Shown here in pieces: positions 1 through 8,385 of a stretch of 56,823 nucleotides of DNA (within the stretch, counting starts at the first letter, position 1; every line of letters starts with the position of its first letter). This DNA is from Cyanobacteria bacterium RM1_2_2 (GTDB taxonomy: Bacteria > Cyanobacteriota > Cyanobacteriia > Elainellales > Elainellaceae): positions 1 to 56,823 of the forward strand of contig JAAUQT010000009.1 in the NCBI GenBank assembly GCA_012033495.1. The letters run 5' to 3'. Made by a program: the position numbers and the translations under genes. A model generated the notes under the pieces. The model was not told the DNA's origin. It saw nothing but the letters and a program-made list of their open reading frames with translations, and ran no database searches.

Positions 1-2
1 AA

Positions 3-107
3 GATATTCTGGCGCTGACCCAATACCTCTGGTTTGAAAGTTGGCAGCACCTGCTGGATTTTATGCTCTGCGGCCCTCCACCTGCTCAAACGGCTAATTC
101 CCCTTAG
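3..107 (+). CDS. C-terminal end of an unidentified protein (5' truncated by window edge)
   Basis: An open frame runs from the first full codon at position 3 to a TAG at 105-107 and encodes the last 34 residues of a protein, ending in CGPPPAQTANSP. The aromatic-rich stretch YLWFESWQHLLDFML looks like an amphipathic helix. I do not recognise the family. The gene lies on the same strand as the tRNA-Ser that follows 115 bp later. The frame could also be chance, since only about 100 bases are visible. Confidence 0.4.
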   Translation, partial: DILALTQYLWFESWQHLLDFMLCGPPPAQTANSP

Positions 108-221
108 TTTTGAATTTAGAATTGCTGCGGGTTCAGTTGATTCAGTTCAACTGGAATGAATTTGGTGTACATTTACAAAAGCCCTGTTTTGCGCTGATAT
201 TGAGCAGCAGGCAAAATACCT

Positions 222-306
222 GGAGAGGTGGCAGAGTGGTCGAATGCGCTCGACTTGAAATCGAGTGTGGCGAAAGTCACCGAGGGTTCGAATCCCTCCC
301 TCTCCG
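222..306 (+). tRNA. tRNA-Ser (anticodon UGA)
   Basis: The 7-bp acceptor stem GGAGAGG pairs with CCTCTCC at 299-305, with discriminator G at 306. The anticodon arm reads CTCGA-CTTGAAA-TCGAG, giving anticodon TGA. A long variable arm (GTGGCGAAAGTCACC) marks a class II tRNA, and the T arm carries GGTTCGAATCC. The CCA end is not encoded. A hairpin repeat element begins 15 bp downstream. Confidence 0.96.
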
Positions 307-320
307 TTGAGTTTGTTTCG

Positions 321-454
321 CTTAAGAATGGGAATTCAATCAGTTCGATTGTGCGTAGGGGCGGGTGTTGCGGTCATATCCATTGCAGGCTGCCCATTAA
401 TCTGCTTAACCCGCTCGTACATTTTACGGATTGATTAAGTCCACGATTCTTAGG
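321..454 (+). repeat. Dispersed hairpin element, family A, copy 1
   Basis: About 134 bp that closely match 13443-13575 in the same orientation and 54372-54499 in inverted orientation. All three share end motifs (CTTA-GAATGG at the left, CCACGAT-CTTAG at the right), a central GGGCGGGT stem paired with ACCCG-(C/T)(C/T)C, and the block TGCGGTCA. The ends are imperfect inverted repeats, so the whole unit can fold into one long interrupted hairpin. This copy lies just downstream of tRNA-Ser and is the most diverged of the three. There is no coding potential. Confidence 0.8.
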
Positions 455-840
455 AATGAGTGCAAGGCGTTAGGCATCTCAACACACTAAGCTGAGGAGT
501 TTCTGAGGTTTATAGAGGGGAGGTGACGAAGGTTCAAGCAGCTTCTCGTATGATGAAGTTAGCGCAACCTCAAAGTTATGGGAGTCTTAAAGCTAGCAAC
601 CCCAATCGATGCGTCTGGGCAACTTCACCTCAATTTGCGAACCCATTTGCCCTTCAAGCAACTGAGGAAATCATTTAGATTTGCTGTGAATTGAAGTACT
701 GATTTATGCGAAGACTCGAAAAGCACCAGTGGGAACAGAACTAGAAACCGACTCAGCAGGCATTTAACTGTTACACTCCTATCTAAAGGCTTGATCGCAC
801 CGTTACTGTCCTCATTGACTTTATTGAACTGACTGTTGCA
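455..840. other. Intergenic spacer without recognisable gene
   Basis: No open frame with family similarity, no tRNA and no clear terminator is seen between the family A repeat and the DICT gene at 841. The promoter of the 841 gene must lie here. TTGACT at 815-820 is a possible -35-like hexamer but has no good partner. Nothing else is supported. Confidence 0.5.
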
Positions 841-2304
841 ATGTTACCAGGCTCAATTTTACAAAAGCTTAGTGATGCTCACCACCCCCTTCATGCGGGG
901 AAGCGCCCACTCAATTTTGGTGTTTACTACAAAAACACCTTGGTTGCCCTTTGTCATGCCCTAGAAGACGCTATTCTCAGTGCAGACTATCAGCCTTTGA
1001 TGATTACTGCCTTCCAACGCGGCAAGTGGTATCTCGAAGAAGCCAATCGCTATGGTGAAATTGCCGATCGAGCGCGTCAGGTCGTGATTATGGCGGCGGC
1101 TGAGTCAGGTTTTGCAGAGCACCCTACAAGCCAGAAAGCGATCGTAGAGTTGGTCAGCCTCGATCCAGAAGATGCAGTAGCGCAAGAGTGGCACTTGATT
1201 ATTGTGTCTCCTAACTACACGGCAATGGTGCTGTGTCAAGAGCTATCTGAGGCGGACTACGGCAAGGCTGGGCAGCCAAAAGCTGACTTAGAGCGCAAGT
1301 TTTATGGCTTCTGGACGTTTGAGCCCAGTTTAGTCATAGAAACCGCAGAGCTAGCGATCGAACATATTGGCCGCTACAACCCCACTTTGCAGCAAAAGTT
1401 AGCAGCGCAAGTAGCAGAAATTTCTGGACAGATTCAGCAGGATGAGTCCCTTTGCGGCTTGCCCACGGCAGAACATTTAGGTGAAACGGTTTCGCGCGTG
1501 ATTGACTACCTGCAAGCCTGTCAGCAAGACCTTAACCAATTCCGCTCACCCTACTCGATGGCAGCAGATCCGCTCGACACGAATCTCACTTCTAGCGAAC
1601 TGCAAGCCTTTTTGCGCCTCGCTCAGCTAATGGATCAAACTGACCTGAGTAATCCCATGGCGGCGGCTGAGGTAGCCAGTTTAGCTGAAGCCATCGGGCA
1701 ACTGTTGGATCTACCGTCTTGGCAACTGCACCGCCTCCGATTGGCAGGTTTACTGCATCGCCTCGCGTTTTTACGCACCTCCGAAGCCTTATCTGATCGC
1801 CGCACTTCGATCCAAGAATATGCCGAATCGCCCGAAAAACCTCTCGCTTGCCCGCTGATTCCTGGCATTCAAGTGTTGCGAAAAATGCAGCGATTACGAG
1901 CCGTTGCCGCTATTTTGACGCACCAGAACGAGTGGTGGAATGGCTCAGGGCAACCTGCCGGCCTCGCAGGTGACGAAATTCCAGTCGAGTCTCGGATTTT
2001 GGCACTCATAGCCGAGTTTCAGCAGCAGCTAGCCCATTTGAGAGCGAATACCGCTACCCACACGGTTGATGCAGAAGCCGCTTCCTCAGAGGCAATGCTG
2101 TCAATGGCGCTCGAAGCCTGTCGGCAACAAGAAGGCGAGCGCTGGGATCCAAAACTGCTTGAAGTGTTGAAATTGCTGGTGATTGCCCTTCAACAAGGCG
2201 TTAGCTTGCCCGTGACGTTGCCCAAAATTGCATCTGGGCTGTGGCTGCTTGATGCCTACGCCGATGAGGAATTCAGCCCATCTAGCAACCTCTCACTCAC
2301 CTAA
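841..2304 (+). CDS. DICT sensory domain protein with degenerate HD-type C-terminal domain
   Basis: A 487-residue soluble protein. Residues about 20-180 match the DICT sensory domain: FGVYYKNTLVALCHALEDAI near the start and FYGFWTFEPSL at the end. This domain is found beside GGDEF, EAL, HD and histidine kinase modules in cyanobacteria. The C-terminal half (about 240-430) resembles an HD-GYP phosphohydrolase, but the metal-binding signatures are gone: the HD pair reads HR in LAGLLHRLAF, and the HHExxDGxGYP motif reads THQNEWWNGSGQP. It is therefore probably a sensor or scaffold rather than an active cyclic-di-GMP hydrolase. The signal sensed is unknown. It is monocistronic and the ATG at 841 is the only good start. 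Confidence 0.85.
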   Translation: MLPGSILQKLSDAHHPLHAGKRPLNFGVYYKNTLVALCHALEDAILSADYQPLMITAFQRGKWYLEEANRYGEIADRARQVVIMAAAESGFAEHPTSQKAIVELVSLDPEDAVAQEWHLIIVSPNYTAMVLCQELSEADYGKAGQPKADLERKFYGFWTFEPSLVIETAELAIEHIGRYNPTLQQKLAAQVAEISGQIQQDESLCGLPTAEHLGETVSRVIDYLQACQQDLNQFRSPYSMAADPLDTNLTSSELQAFLRLAQLMDQTDLSNPMAAAEVASLAEAIGQLLDLPSWQLHRLRLAGLLHRLAFLRTSEALSDRRTSIQEYAESPEKPLACPLIPGIQVLRKMQRLRAVAAILTHQNEWWNGSGQPAGLAGDEIPVESRILALIAEFQQQLAHLRANTATHTVDAEAASSEAMLSMALEACRQQEGERWDPKLLEVLKLLVIALQQGVSLPVTLPKIASGLWLLDAYADEEFSPSSNLSLT

Positions 2305-2358
2305 CTCCTTTTCGCTGTATAAATTTTTCTGTATAAATCCTATTCATCAGCAATTGAC

Positions 2359-3006
2359 ATGGATATTGAGGCAATTCGGACAGGCAAGCTCAAGCAGTTA
2401 GCAGGCGCAGATCTGGAAGATGAAGACTTGTCGCAGGCAGACCTCAGCCGCGTGAATCTGGCAGGCGCAAAGCTGAACGGAGCAAATTTGAGTGCCGCCA
2501 AACTCCTAGGAGCCAACCTTGATGGCGCGAGTCTTCTGGGCTGCCAACTGCTGCGTACCGATCTGCGAGCCAACCTGCTCGGAGCTAACCTCATGCAAGC
2601 AGACCTCACCGCTGCCGACTTGCGGGGGGCGAATCTGCGAGGCGCAAATCTGATGCAGTCTCGCTTGACGCAAGTGACGCTCACAGGTGCTTTTTTGAGT
2701 GGAGCCAATTTGATGGGTGTTAGCTTATCAAGGGTTGATCTGCGGGGTGCAGACCTGCGGGGCGCTAATTTGAATGGCGCGAATCTGGCAGGGGCAAATT
2801 TAGCGCAAGCCGACCTGCAAGGAGCAATCTTGACGGAAGCAAATTTGGAAGAAGCCGACCTCAGAGACGCAAACTTGGCAGGCGCAAACCTTACTGGAGC
2901 CAACCTGCTCTGTGCTGAGCTATCTGGCACAAACTTTGATGGTGCAAATTTGACCAGCACCTGCATCAAAGGCACTGTGTTAGAAACTGAAGCGATTAGA
3001 GACTAA
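2359..3006 (+). CDS. Pentapeptide repeat protein
   Basis: A 215-residue protein made almost wholly of tandem A(D/N)LxX pentapeptides from about residue 16 to 205, for example ADLRGANLRGANLMQ. Such repeats form a right-handed quadrilateral beta helix. There is no signal peptide, membrane segment or extra domain. Pentapeptide proteins are abundant in cyanobacteria and most have no assigned function. It starts 54 bp after the DICT gene on the same strand, so the two may be co-transcribed. A hairpin at 3039-3095 follows it. Confidence 0.9.
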   Translation: MDIEAIRTGKLKQLAGADLEDEDLSQADLSRVNLAGAKLNGANLSAAKLLGANLDGASLLGCQLLRTDLRANLLGANLMQADLTAADLRGANLRGANLMQSRLTQVTLTGAFLSGANLMGVSLSRVDLRGADLRGANLNGANLAGANLAQADLQGAILTEANLEEADLRDANLAGANLTGANLLCAELSGTNFDGANLTSTCIKGTVLETEAIRD

Positions 3007-3038
3007 GGAGATTTCTGGCAAACCATCCACCCCGGTAC

Positions 3039-3095
3039 GGGCAGGTTTTGCAGATCAATCATCTGTCAATCGTAAGATTTGGGCCAAACCTGCCC
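3039..3095. terminator. Perfect 10-bp inverted repeat downstream of the pentapeptide gene
   Basis: GGGCAGGTTT at 3039-3048 pairs exactly with AAACCTGCCC at 3086-3095 across a 37-nt loop. It starts 33 bp after the stop codon. No T-tract follows, so it is not a classical intrinsic terminator. It could be a transcript-end stabilising hairpin or a remnant of a small palindromic element. Confidence 0.4.
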
Positions 3096-3296
3096 CAACG
3101 TAGCGACAACTTTTTCCCCAGAAAGCTCCTAAGCTAAACCTCAAGTCACAAAAATTACGCAACTAAAACCATTTCGTAAACTCGAAGTAAATTTGAGCCG
3201 AAATTAGGATGTTTTCTCCTGAGCAAAGGCAGTACTTCCGTAAGCAAGATTTGGGTAACGTTCCCTTTTGCACTTTCTCCCTACTCAATCTTACTC

Positions 3297-5762
3297 ATGG
3301 CTAGCACTTTCTTTGACCTATCTACTCTTGATGGCACGAATGGCTTTGTCATTAATGGCCCGGCTCCTCAATATGGGTTTGGGCGCTCACCTAGTTGGCT
3401 AGGCGACATAAATGGTGATGGCATCGATGATGTCATTGTTGGAGCAGATGCTGTTGGCAGTGAAAGAACTTTTCTACCCGGATTTGCCTACGTTCTATTT
3501 GGCAGAACCAGCGGATTTTCAGCCAGCTTAGATCTTGCTAGTCTCAACGGCAGCAACGGTTTTGTGATTCAAGGCGCTTCTGCCAACGACAGCACTGGCT
3601 TCTCCGTTAGCGGCATTGACGATATCAACGGCGATGGATTCGCAGATTTGATCGTCGGAGCAAGATTCTCCAACATTAAGGGCTCCTTATCCGGACGCAG
3701 CTACGTTGTATTTGGGCAGCGAGGCGGCTTTCCATCCATTCTCAATGTGTCTGACCTCAACGGCAGCAATGGATTTTTCATTAATGGAATTGGCCCCAAT
3801 GATCGATTAGGTCGAGCCGTCAGTCGAGCCGGAGATGTAAACGGAGACAGACTCGCAGACTTCATGATTGGAGCAAGTTTGGCCAGACCTGGAGGTGCTG
3901 ATACAGGACAAACCTATGTTGTCTTCGGCAACAGAAATGGTTTTCCTGCTGATTTTGATCTAACTTCCTTAAACGGCACGAATGGCTTTGCCATTGATGG
4001 ATTCAGATCAAAAGATGATCTGGGTTTTGCAGTCAGTACCGCTGGTGATCTGAACAGAGATGGCTTCGATGATCTGATCGTAGGAGCGCTTAACGCTGAT
4101 CCAGACGGTAAAAACGCAGCCGGACAAAGCTACATTATCTTTGGCAAAGCAAGCGGATTTTCTCCCCGCTTTGACCCAAGGACTTTAGACGGCACGAATG
4201 GCTTCATCATCAATGGGTTGAAAGCAGGAGATATTTTGAGTCAGTCTGTGCGTTCGGCTGGAGATGTGAATGGAGATGGAATTGATGACATTGTAATAGG
4301 TGCTCCTGAAGCTGACCCAGACGGTAAAGATGCAGCCGGACAAAGTTATGTCATCTTTGGACAACGCGGCGGGTTTCCAAAAAACTTTGACCTCTCCACT
4401 CTGAATGGCAGCAACGGGTTTACCCTCAATGGAGCCTCAGCCGGAGATGAGTTTGGCATTGTGGTGAACACAGCCGGAGATCTCAATAATGACGGTATCG
4501 ATGATCTGGTGTTTGGTGCCCCTAAAGCTGATCCAGATGGCAAAAACAACGCTGGGCAAGTGTATGTTGTCTATGGGAGTCGAGCAGGTTTTGCCCCCGT
4601 CATCAATGTTGCCAATTTGAGCAGCAATGAAGGATTAATCATTAATGGCAGAACTGCTGGGGCTGATTTCGGGAGATTTGTGAGTAAAGCAGGAGACTTA
4701 AACCAAGATGGCATCGATGACCTGATTATTGGTTCCCCTTCTGCTGGGCCCAATGGCATCAACTCAGGACAAGCTCACATCATTTTTGGTGGCAGCACCT
4801 TCAAAAATGTTGCTGGCTCGCTCGGACTAACGCTCACTCCCCCTCTCATCGACGCTTCTGGGGTGACGTCCGGCTCCATCACCGTTGACCTGTCTACTAC
4901 CACCCTCACCGTTAATCAAGCTCCTCAACCATCTACCCAAACCGTCAAAGGCTATACCGATGTGATTGGCACTGTCTTTAACGACAGCATCACCGGCAAT
5001 GATAAACCCAACTTCCTGTCGGGCAATGCCGGAGATGACACAATTTTTGCAGGAGCCCAAAACGACATTTTGGTTGGAGGAGCAGGCAACGATCGCCTTG
5101 AGGGTGGGACAGAAAACGATCGCTATCTTTTCGATGCAGATACACCCCTTGGAACGGATACCTTAACGGATACCTCCGGGGTTGACACATTAGATTTCTC
5201 GTCAACTACAACTCAAAAGGTTAACCTCAACCTTCGGAGTTCTAAGCTTCAAGTTTTGAACTCCAATCATCGGTTGAAATTGAGTCCACCCAAGTTTGAG
5301 AACGCGATTGGGGGCAGCTTAGCTGACACGTTGACTGGCAATGCGGCCGGCAACCTCTTGGTCGGCAATGCGGGCAACGATCGGCTGACAGGCGGCGCAG
5401 GGCGAGATCGGCTCACCGGGGGCAGAGGACGAGATCGGTTTATTTTTGACTTGGGCACTCGCTTCAGCGCTAAAACAATGGGCAAAGATGTCATCACTGA
5501 TTTTACGCGCTCAAAAGATAAAATAGTGCTCGACCGCAGCACATTCCATACCCTCAAAAAAGGCCGGTTGAAAAGTTTTGCGAAGGTCAAAACAATTGCC
5601 CAAGCCAAACGCAGCGATGAGCAAATTGTTTACATTCGTAAAACAGGCAGCTTGTTCTACAATGCCAACGGCGACAAAGCTGGATTCGGTCAGGGTGGAC
5701 TATTTGTCGATCTGAAAAATGGGCTAAACTTGGCAGCCCGCGATTTCCTGACCCAAGCCTAA
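3297..5762 (+). CDS. Large FG-GAP / RTX calcium-binding exoprotein
   Basis: An 821-residue protein. Residues about 35-490 hold seven FG-GAP beta-propeller blades, each with a calcium motif such as GDINGDGIDDVIVGA and a linker such as YVVFGQRGGFP. Residues about 560-730 hold RTX nonapeptides (GGAGNDRLE, GNAGNDRLTGGAGRDRLTG). A serralysin-like C-terminal region with DVITDF follows. There is no N-terminal signal peptide. The RTX block plus a short C-terminal tail are typical of type I secretion substrates, so it is probably exported and folds on binding calcium outside the cell. No type I transporter genes are nearby. Integrin-like propellers often act in adhesion or surface-layer structure. The specific role here is unknown. 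Confidence 0.88.
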   Translation: MASTFFDLSTLDGTNGFVINGPAPQYGFGRSPSWLGDINGDGIDDVIVGADAVGSERTFLPGFAYVLFGRTSGFSASLDLASLNGSNGFVIQGASANDSTGFSVSGIDDINGDGFADLIVGARFSNIKGSLSGRSYVVFGQRGGFPSILNVSDLNGSNGFFINGIGPNDRLGRAVSRAGDVNGDRLADFMIGASLARPGGADTGQTYVVFGNRNGFPADFDLTSLNGTNGFAIDGFRSKDDLGFAVSTAGDLNRDGFDDLIVGALNADPDGKNAAGQSYIIFGKASGFSPRFDPRTLDGTNGFIINGLKAGDILSQSVRSAGDVNGDGIDDIVIGAPEADPDGKDAAGQSYVIFGQRGGFPKNFDLSTLNGSNGFTLNGASAGDEFGIVVNTAGDLNNDGIDDLVFGAPKADPDGKNNAGQVYVVYGSRAGFAPVINVANLSSNEGLIINGRTAGADFGRFVSKAGDLNQDGIDDLIIGSPSAGPNGINSGQAHIIFGGSTFKNVAGSLGLTLTPPLIDASGVTSGSITVDLSTTTLTVNQAPQPSTQTVKGYTDVIGTVFNDSITGNDKPNFLSGNAGDDTIFAGAQNDILVGGAGNDRLEGGTENDRYLFDADTPLGTDTLTDTSGVDTLDFSSTTTQKVNLNLRSSKLQVLNSNHRLKLSPPKFENAIGGSLADTLTGNAAGNLLVGNAGNDRLTGGAGRDRLTGGRGRDRFIFDLGTRFSAKTMGKDVITDFTRSKDKIVLDRSTFHTLKKGRLKSFAKVKTIAQAKRSDEQIVYIRKTGSLFYNANGDKAGFGQGGLFVDLKNGLNLAARDFLTQA

Positions 5763-5831
5763 CTGCTTGCCCAATGATCCCCTTAACCAGTAAGCTCATC
5801 CAAAAAGTGAGTTAATAAATTCATGGATTAA

Positions 5832-6701
5832 GTGGATCAAATGGTGGCAACTCAAAATTTGATAGAAAATTCTATTACCGTCGAAAAACTGGAATGGTTT
5901 TACCGCACGGCTGAGCCGCTCAACCCTGCTGATAAACCCCCGGTTGTTTTGCTGCATGGTTTGCCTGCTCAAAGCTATAGCTGGCGAGCCGTGATGCCTG
6001 CCCTCGCCGAACAGGGCTTTCGCTCAATTGCGCCCGATTGGTTGGGCTTTGGCTTCTCGGCTAAACCTGACCGGCGCGACTTTGCCTACACTCCCGATGC
6101 CTATGTGCAAGCGCTAGCCGATTTTCTCAAACTACTGGAGATCGATCGGTGTTTCCTTGTGGTGCAAGGGTTTCTGGGTTCCGTTGGGTTGCAATATGCC
6201 TTGCGCCATCCCGATCAAATCGAGCGGCTGGCAATTTTGAATACGCCCCTGACAACTGCCGCTAAGCTGCCTTGGAAAATGAAACAGCTTGGTATTCCGC
6301 TGATTGGCGAGATGCTGACGCAAGATCCGCTGCTAGTAGATCGCACCTTGGAAGGGGGCGGCGGCTATCGGGTCGAAGATGCTGATTTGGATGTGTATCG
6401 CCGACCGTTTTTGAAAAGCTCGGCAGCCGGACGCTCGCTGCTTGCCGCCGTCCAAAAACTGAACCTCCCTCAGGTTACTGCCGAACTGGAGTCCGGATTT
6501 GGCAATTGGCAACAGCCAACCCTGATCGCTTGGGGCAAGCGCGACCCGTGGTTGCCATTTGAGATGGCTCAAGCTTTTAGTAAAAAACTGCCAAATGCAG
6601 AGCTGGTAGAGCTTGCCGAAGTTGGACATTACCCCCAAGAAGACTGGCACGAAAAGGTAAGCGAAGCCTTGCTTACTTTTTTTCGCCGTCAGATTGTTTA
6701 G
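5832..6701 (+). CDS. Alpha/beta-hydrolase fold protein lacking the nucleophile
   Basis: A 289-residue protein from a GTG at 5832. An ATG at 5841 is an equally plausible start and no Shine-Dalgarno sequence decides it. The fold is clear: the oxyanion HG motif in VVLLHGLPAQSYSW, the strand-turn PDWLGFGFSAKPD typical of epoxide hydrolase and dehalogenase relatives, a late acid in WGKRDPWLP, and the base histidine in EVGHYPQEDWHE. The nucleophile elbow, normally GxSxG or HDWGG, reads VVQGFLGSVGL, with glycine where Ser or Asp belongs. Catalysis by the usual ester mechanism is therefore unlikely. Substrate and role are unknown. It precedes coaD on the same strand by 176 bp. Confidence 0.85.
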   Translation: MDQMVATQNLIENSITVEKLEWFYRTAEPLNPADKPPVVLLHGLPAQSYSWRAVMPALAEQGFRSIAPDWLGFGFSAKPDRRDFAYTPDAYVQALADFLKLLEIDRCFLVVQGFLGSVGLQYALRHPDQIERLAILNTPLTTAAKLPWKMKQLGIPLIGEMLTQDPLLVDRTLEGGGGYRVEDADLDVYRRPFLKSSAAGRSLLAAVQKLNLPQVTAELESGFGNWQQPTLIAWGKRDPWLPFEMAQAFSKKLPNAELVELAEVGHYPQEDWHEKVSEALLTFFRRQIV

Positions 6702-6766
6702 GCAACCCTGAATAAATGATTAACATTTGTTGAGTCAGCCATCGTTACCGAAAGTAAGGCTTCAGG

Positions 6767-6816
6767 TATAATCACTTGACATTCACCCTGATTAGCGTGA
6801 GAGTGTCCGATATAAT
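6767..6816 (+). promoter_or_regulatory. Candidate promoter region for coaD (two TATAAT boxes)
   Basis: Two consensus -10 hexamers, TATAAT, occur at 6767-6772 and 6811-6816, both followed by C(A/G)C. The first has TTACCG 16 bp upstream. The second has no strong -35. TTGACA at 6776-6781 sits between them but is too far from the second box for normal spacing. The coaD start is about 60 bp downstream of the second box. This is motif evidence only. Confidence 0.35.
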
Positions 6817-6877
6817 CGCCTCAACCCAAAGGATGAGTGTGGTTTAGTCTCCAAGCGAATAAAAACTGGAATAGGCT

Positions 6878-7456
6878 GTGATTGCTATTTATCCTGGCAG
6901 TTTTGATCCGATCACCCGTGGACATTTGGATGTCATTGAGCGCGGCTGTCGCCTCTTTGAACAGGTGATCGTCGTTGTGTTTCGGAATTCGAGCAAATCG
7001 CCTCTATTCACGGTGCCGCAACGCTTGGATCAGATTCGTCGGTCTACTCGACATCTACCTAACCTGGAAGTGGATAGTTTTGATGGCTTAACTGTCACCT
7101 ATGCTCGCCTCCGACAAGCCAAAGTGCTGCTGAGAGGGCTACGGGTCGTTTCAGATTTTGAAATGGAGCTACAAATGGCTCACACCAACAAAACGCTGGC
7201 AGACGACATCGAAACCGTCTTTTTGGCAACCTCCACTGAATATAGTTTCCTCAGCAGTAGTGTGGTAAAGGAAATTGCCCGGTTTGGTGGCCCCGTTGAT
7301 CATCTCGTTCCTCAAGCTGTTGCTATAGATATCTGCAAATGTTACGCCAAGACCCTGATCGCATCAGCCCCGACGACCGCCGAAGGCTCAGCCCCAACAA
7401 CACCGGAGGCTCCTCAAATCGAGTGCCTCAAGAAGCCGCACGCATCGGGGGGGTAG
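6878..7456 (+). CDS. coaD: Phosphopantetheine adenylyltransferase
   Basis: CoaD transfers AMP from ATP to 4'-phosphopantetheine, the fourth step of coenzyme A synthesis. The start is a GTG at 6878, immediately before [20 protein letters not shown], which holds the nucleotidyltransferase TxGH motif. The second signature, [18 protein letters not shown], is near residue 125. The enzyme core ends near residue 162. The remaining 30 residues are a low-complexity Ala/Pro/Thr tail not typical of the family. That tail is encoded by DNA that also encodes the start of the next gene in another frame, an overlap of 118 bp. The pair is probably one transcription unit. Confidence 0.95.
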   Translation: MIAIYPGSFDPITRGHLDVIERGCRLFEQVIVVVFRNSSKSPLFTVPQRLDQIRRSTRHLPNLEVDSFDGLTVTYARLRQAKVLLRGLRVVSDFEMELQMAHTNKTLADDIETVFLATSTEYSFLSSSVVKEIARFGGPVDHLVPQAVAIDICKCYAKTLIASAPTTAEGSAPTTPEAPQIECLKKPHASGG

Positions 7457-8058
7457 ATATTCAGCGAGAACTCAACAAGCTAGAGGAAATGATCCTAGAC
7501 AGCCCGCGCATTCCGCTGAGCCGTCGCACGCTTGTCGATGAGGAGCAGTTGTTGGATCAACTCGATTTGGTGCGCTTAAATTTGCCGCCCGCCTTTCAAG
7601 AAGCGACCGAAATCCTTTTACACAAGGAAGAGGTGATTTCAGAAGCGGAGCAAATCGCCCAGCAAATCATTGCCACTGCCGAACAGCGCGCCAACCAGAT
7701 CCTAGACGAGATGGATATTCTGCGTCAGGCGGAAATGGAAGCTCAGCACATCCGGCAGCAGGTGCAGCAAGATTGTGAAATGATGCAGCAACAGGTGCTC
7801 TCAGACATTGAGCAAATGCGGCGACGCGCTCAGCAAGAACTCGAAGAAATGCAGCGCATGGCGATTTCGGAATGTGAAGAAATTCAGCGGGGCGCAGATG
7901 ACTACGCCGATCGAATTCTTAGCGACATGGAGCAGCAGTTTGTCGAGATGATGCGCGTGATCCGCAACGGACGCCAACAAATCCAGTCGGATTCTGCTGC
8001 CAAACAATCAGAGATGAATTCTTTTAGCCGTCGAATGCAGGATCGCTCAGGCAGATAA
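7339..8058 (+). CDS. DivIVA-like coiled-coil protein (Cdv3-type)
   Basis: A 239-residue, strongly charged protein. The region from residue 39 ([19 protein letters not shown]) to about 75 is the conserved cyanobacterial N-terminal block. Residues about 85-225 are a continuous Glu/Gln/Met-rich coiled coil like that of DivIVA or the ATP synthase b subunit. It resembles cyanobacterial Cdv3, a DivIVA homologue needed for normal division in Synechococcus. The symbol is left blank because the match is by pattern only. The ATG at 7339 makes it overlap coaD by 118 bp. A GTG near residue 29 would shorten the overlap, and the first 38 residues look unstructured, so the start is uncertain. Confidence 0.8.
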   Translation: MLRQDPDRISPDDRRRLSPNNTGGSSNRVPQEAARIGGVDIQRELNKLEEMILDSPRIPLSRRTLVDEEQLLDQLDLVRLNLPPAFQEATEILLHKEEVISEAEQIAQQIIATAEQRANQILDEMDILRQAEMEAQHIRQQVQQDCEMMQQQVLSDIEQMRRRAQQELEEMQRMAISECEEIQRGADDYADRILSDMEQQFVEMMRVIRNGRQQIQSDSAAKQSEMNSFSRRMQDRSGR

Positions 8059-8243
8059 ACTAATACGGCGTTACCACTCGTGCTGCGCTTGAAAGACTGA
8101 GAACAGTATTTGTTATGCCGCTCTGGATGCGGACTGAGCTAAAAATAGAGTTGTTTTGTAAGCCAGATGGTAGGCTGCCTCACGACTCTCTACTCATTGC
8201 CTGTCGAATATTTTGCTCAGTGCGTTTGAGACTTGTTTGTGAT

Positions 8244-8364
8244 AGGACTTACGCATCTGCCTCCCAAGTCTCCACTGGTGGGGGACTTCTCTAATCTGTT
8301 TTTTCTCAAAGTCCCCCAGAATGGGGGATTTAGGAGGCAAAGTCGCTTGAGTTGCGTAAGTCCT
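8244..8364. mobile_element. 121-bp palindromic MITE-like element (AGGACTTACGCA ends)
   Basis: Terminal inverted repeats AGGACTTACGCA (8244-8255) and TGCGTAAGTCCT (8353-8364) are perfect over 12 bp. Inside, the arms TGCCTCCCAAGTC... and its partner ...GGGGGATTTAGGAGGCA keep pairing, with GTGGGGGACTT and AAGTCCCCCA around a short TTTTTT-containing loop. The element codes for nothing and fits a miniature inverted-repeat transposable element. GTGAT occurs directly at the left end and two bases outside the right end, a possible short target duplication. It occupies most of the 327-bp gap between the DivIVA-like gene and the phosphoesterase gene. Confidence 0.8.
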
Positions 8365-8385
8365 GTGTGATTAAGGTTCGGATGG

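Noticed and set aside
110-434. Two small open frames across tRNA-Ser
   Set aside because: They overlap a well-formed tRNA and a repeat element and have no conserved motif.
2340-2975. 211-codon open frame antisense to the pentapeptide gene
   Set aside because: The regular codon pattern of the pentapeptide repeats keeps the opposite strand free of stops. The product is a Ser/Arg/Ala-rich repeat with no family.
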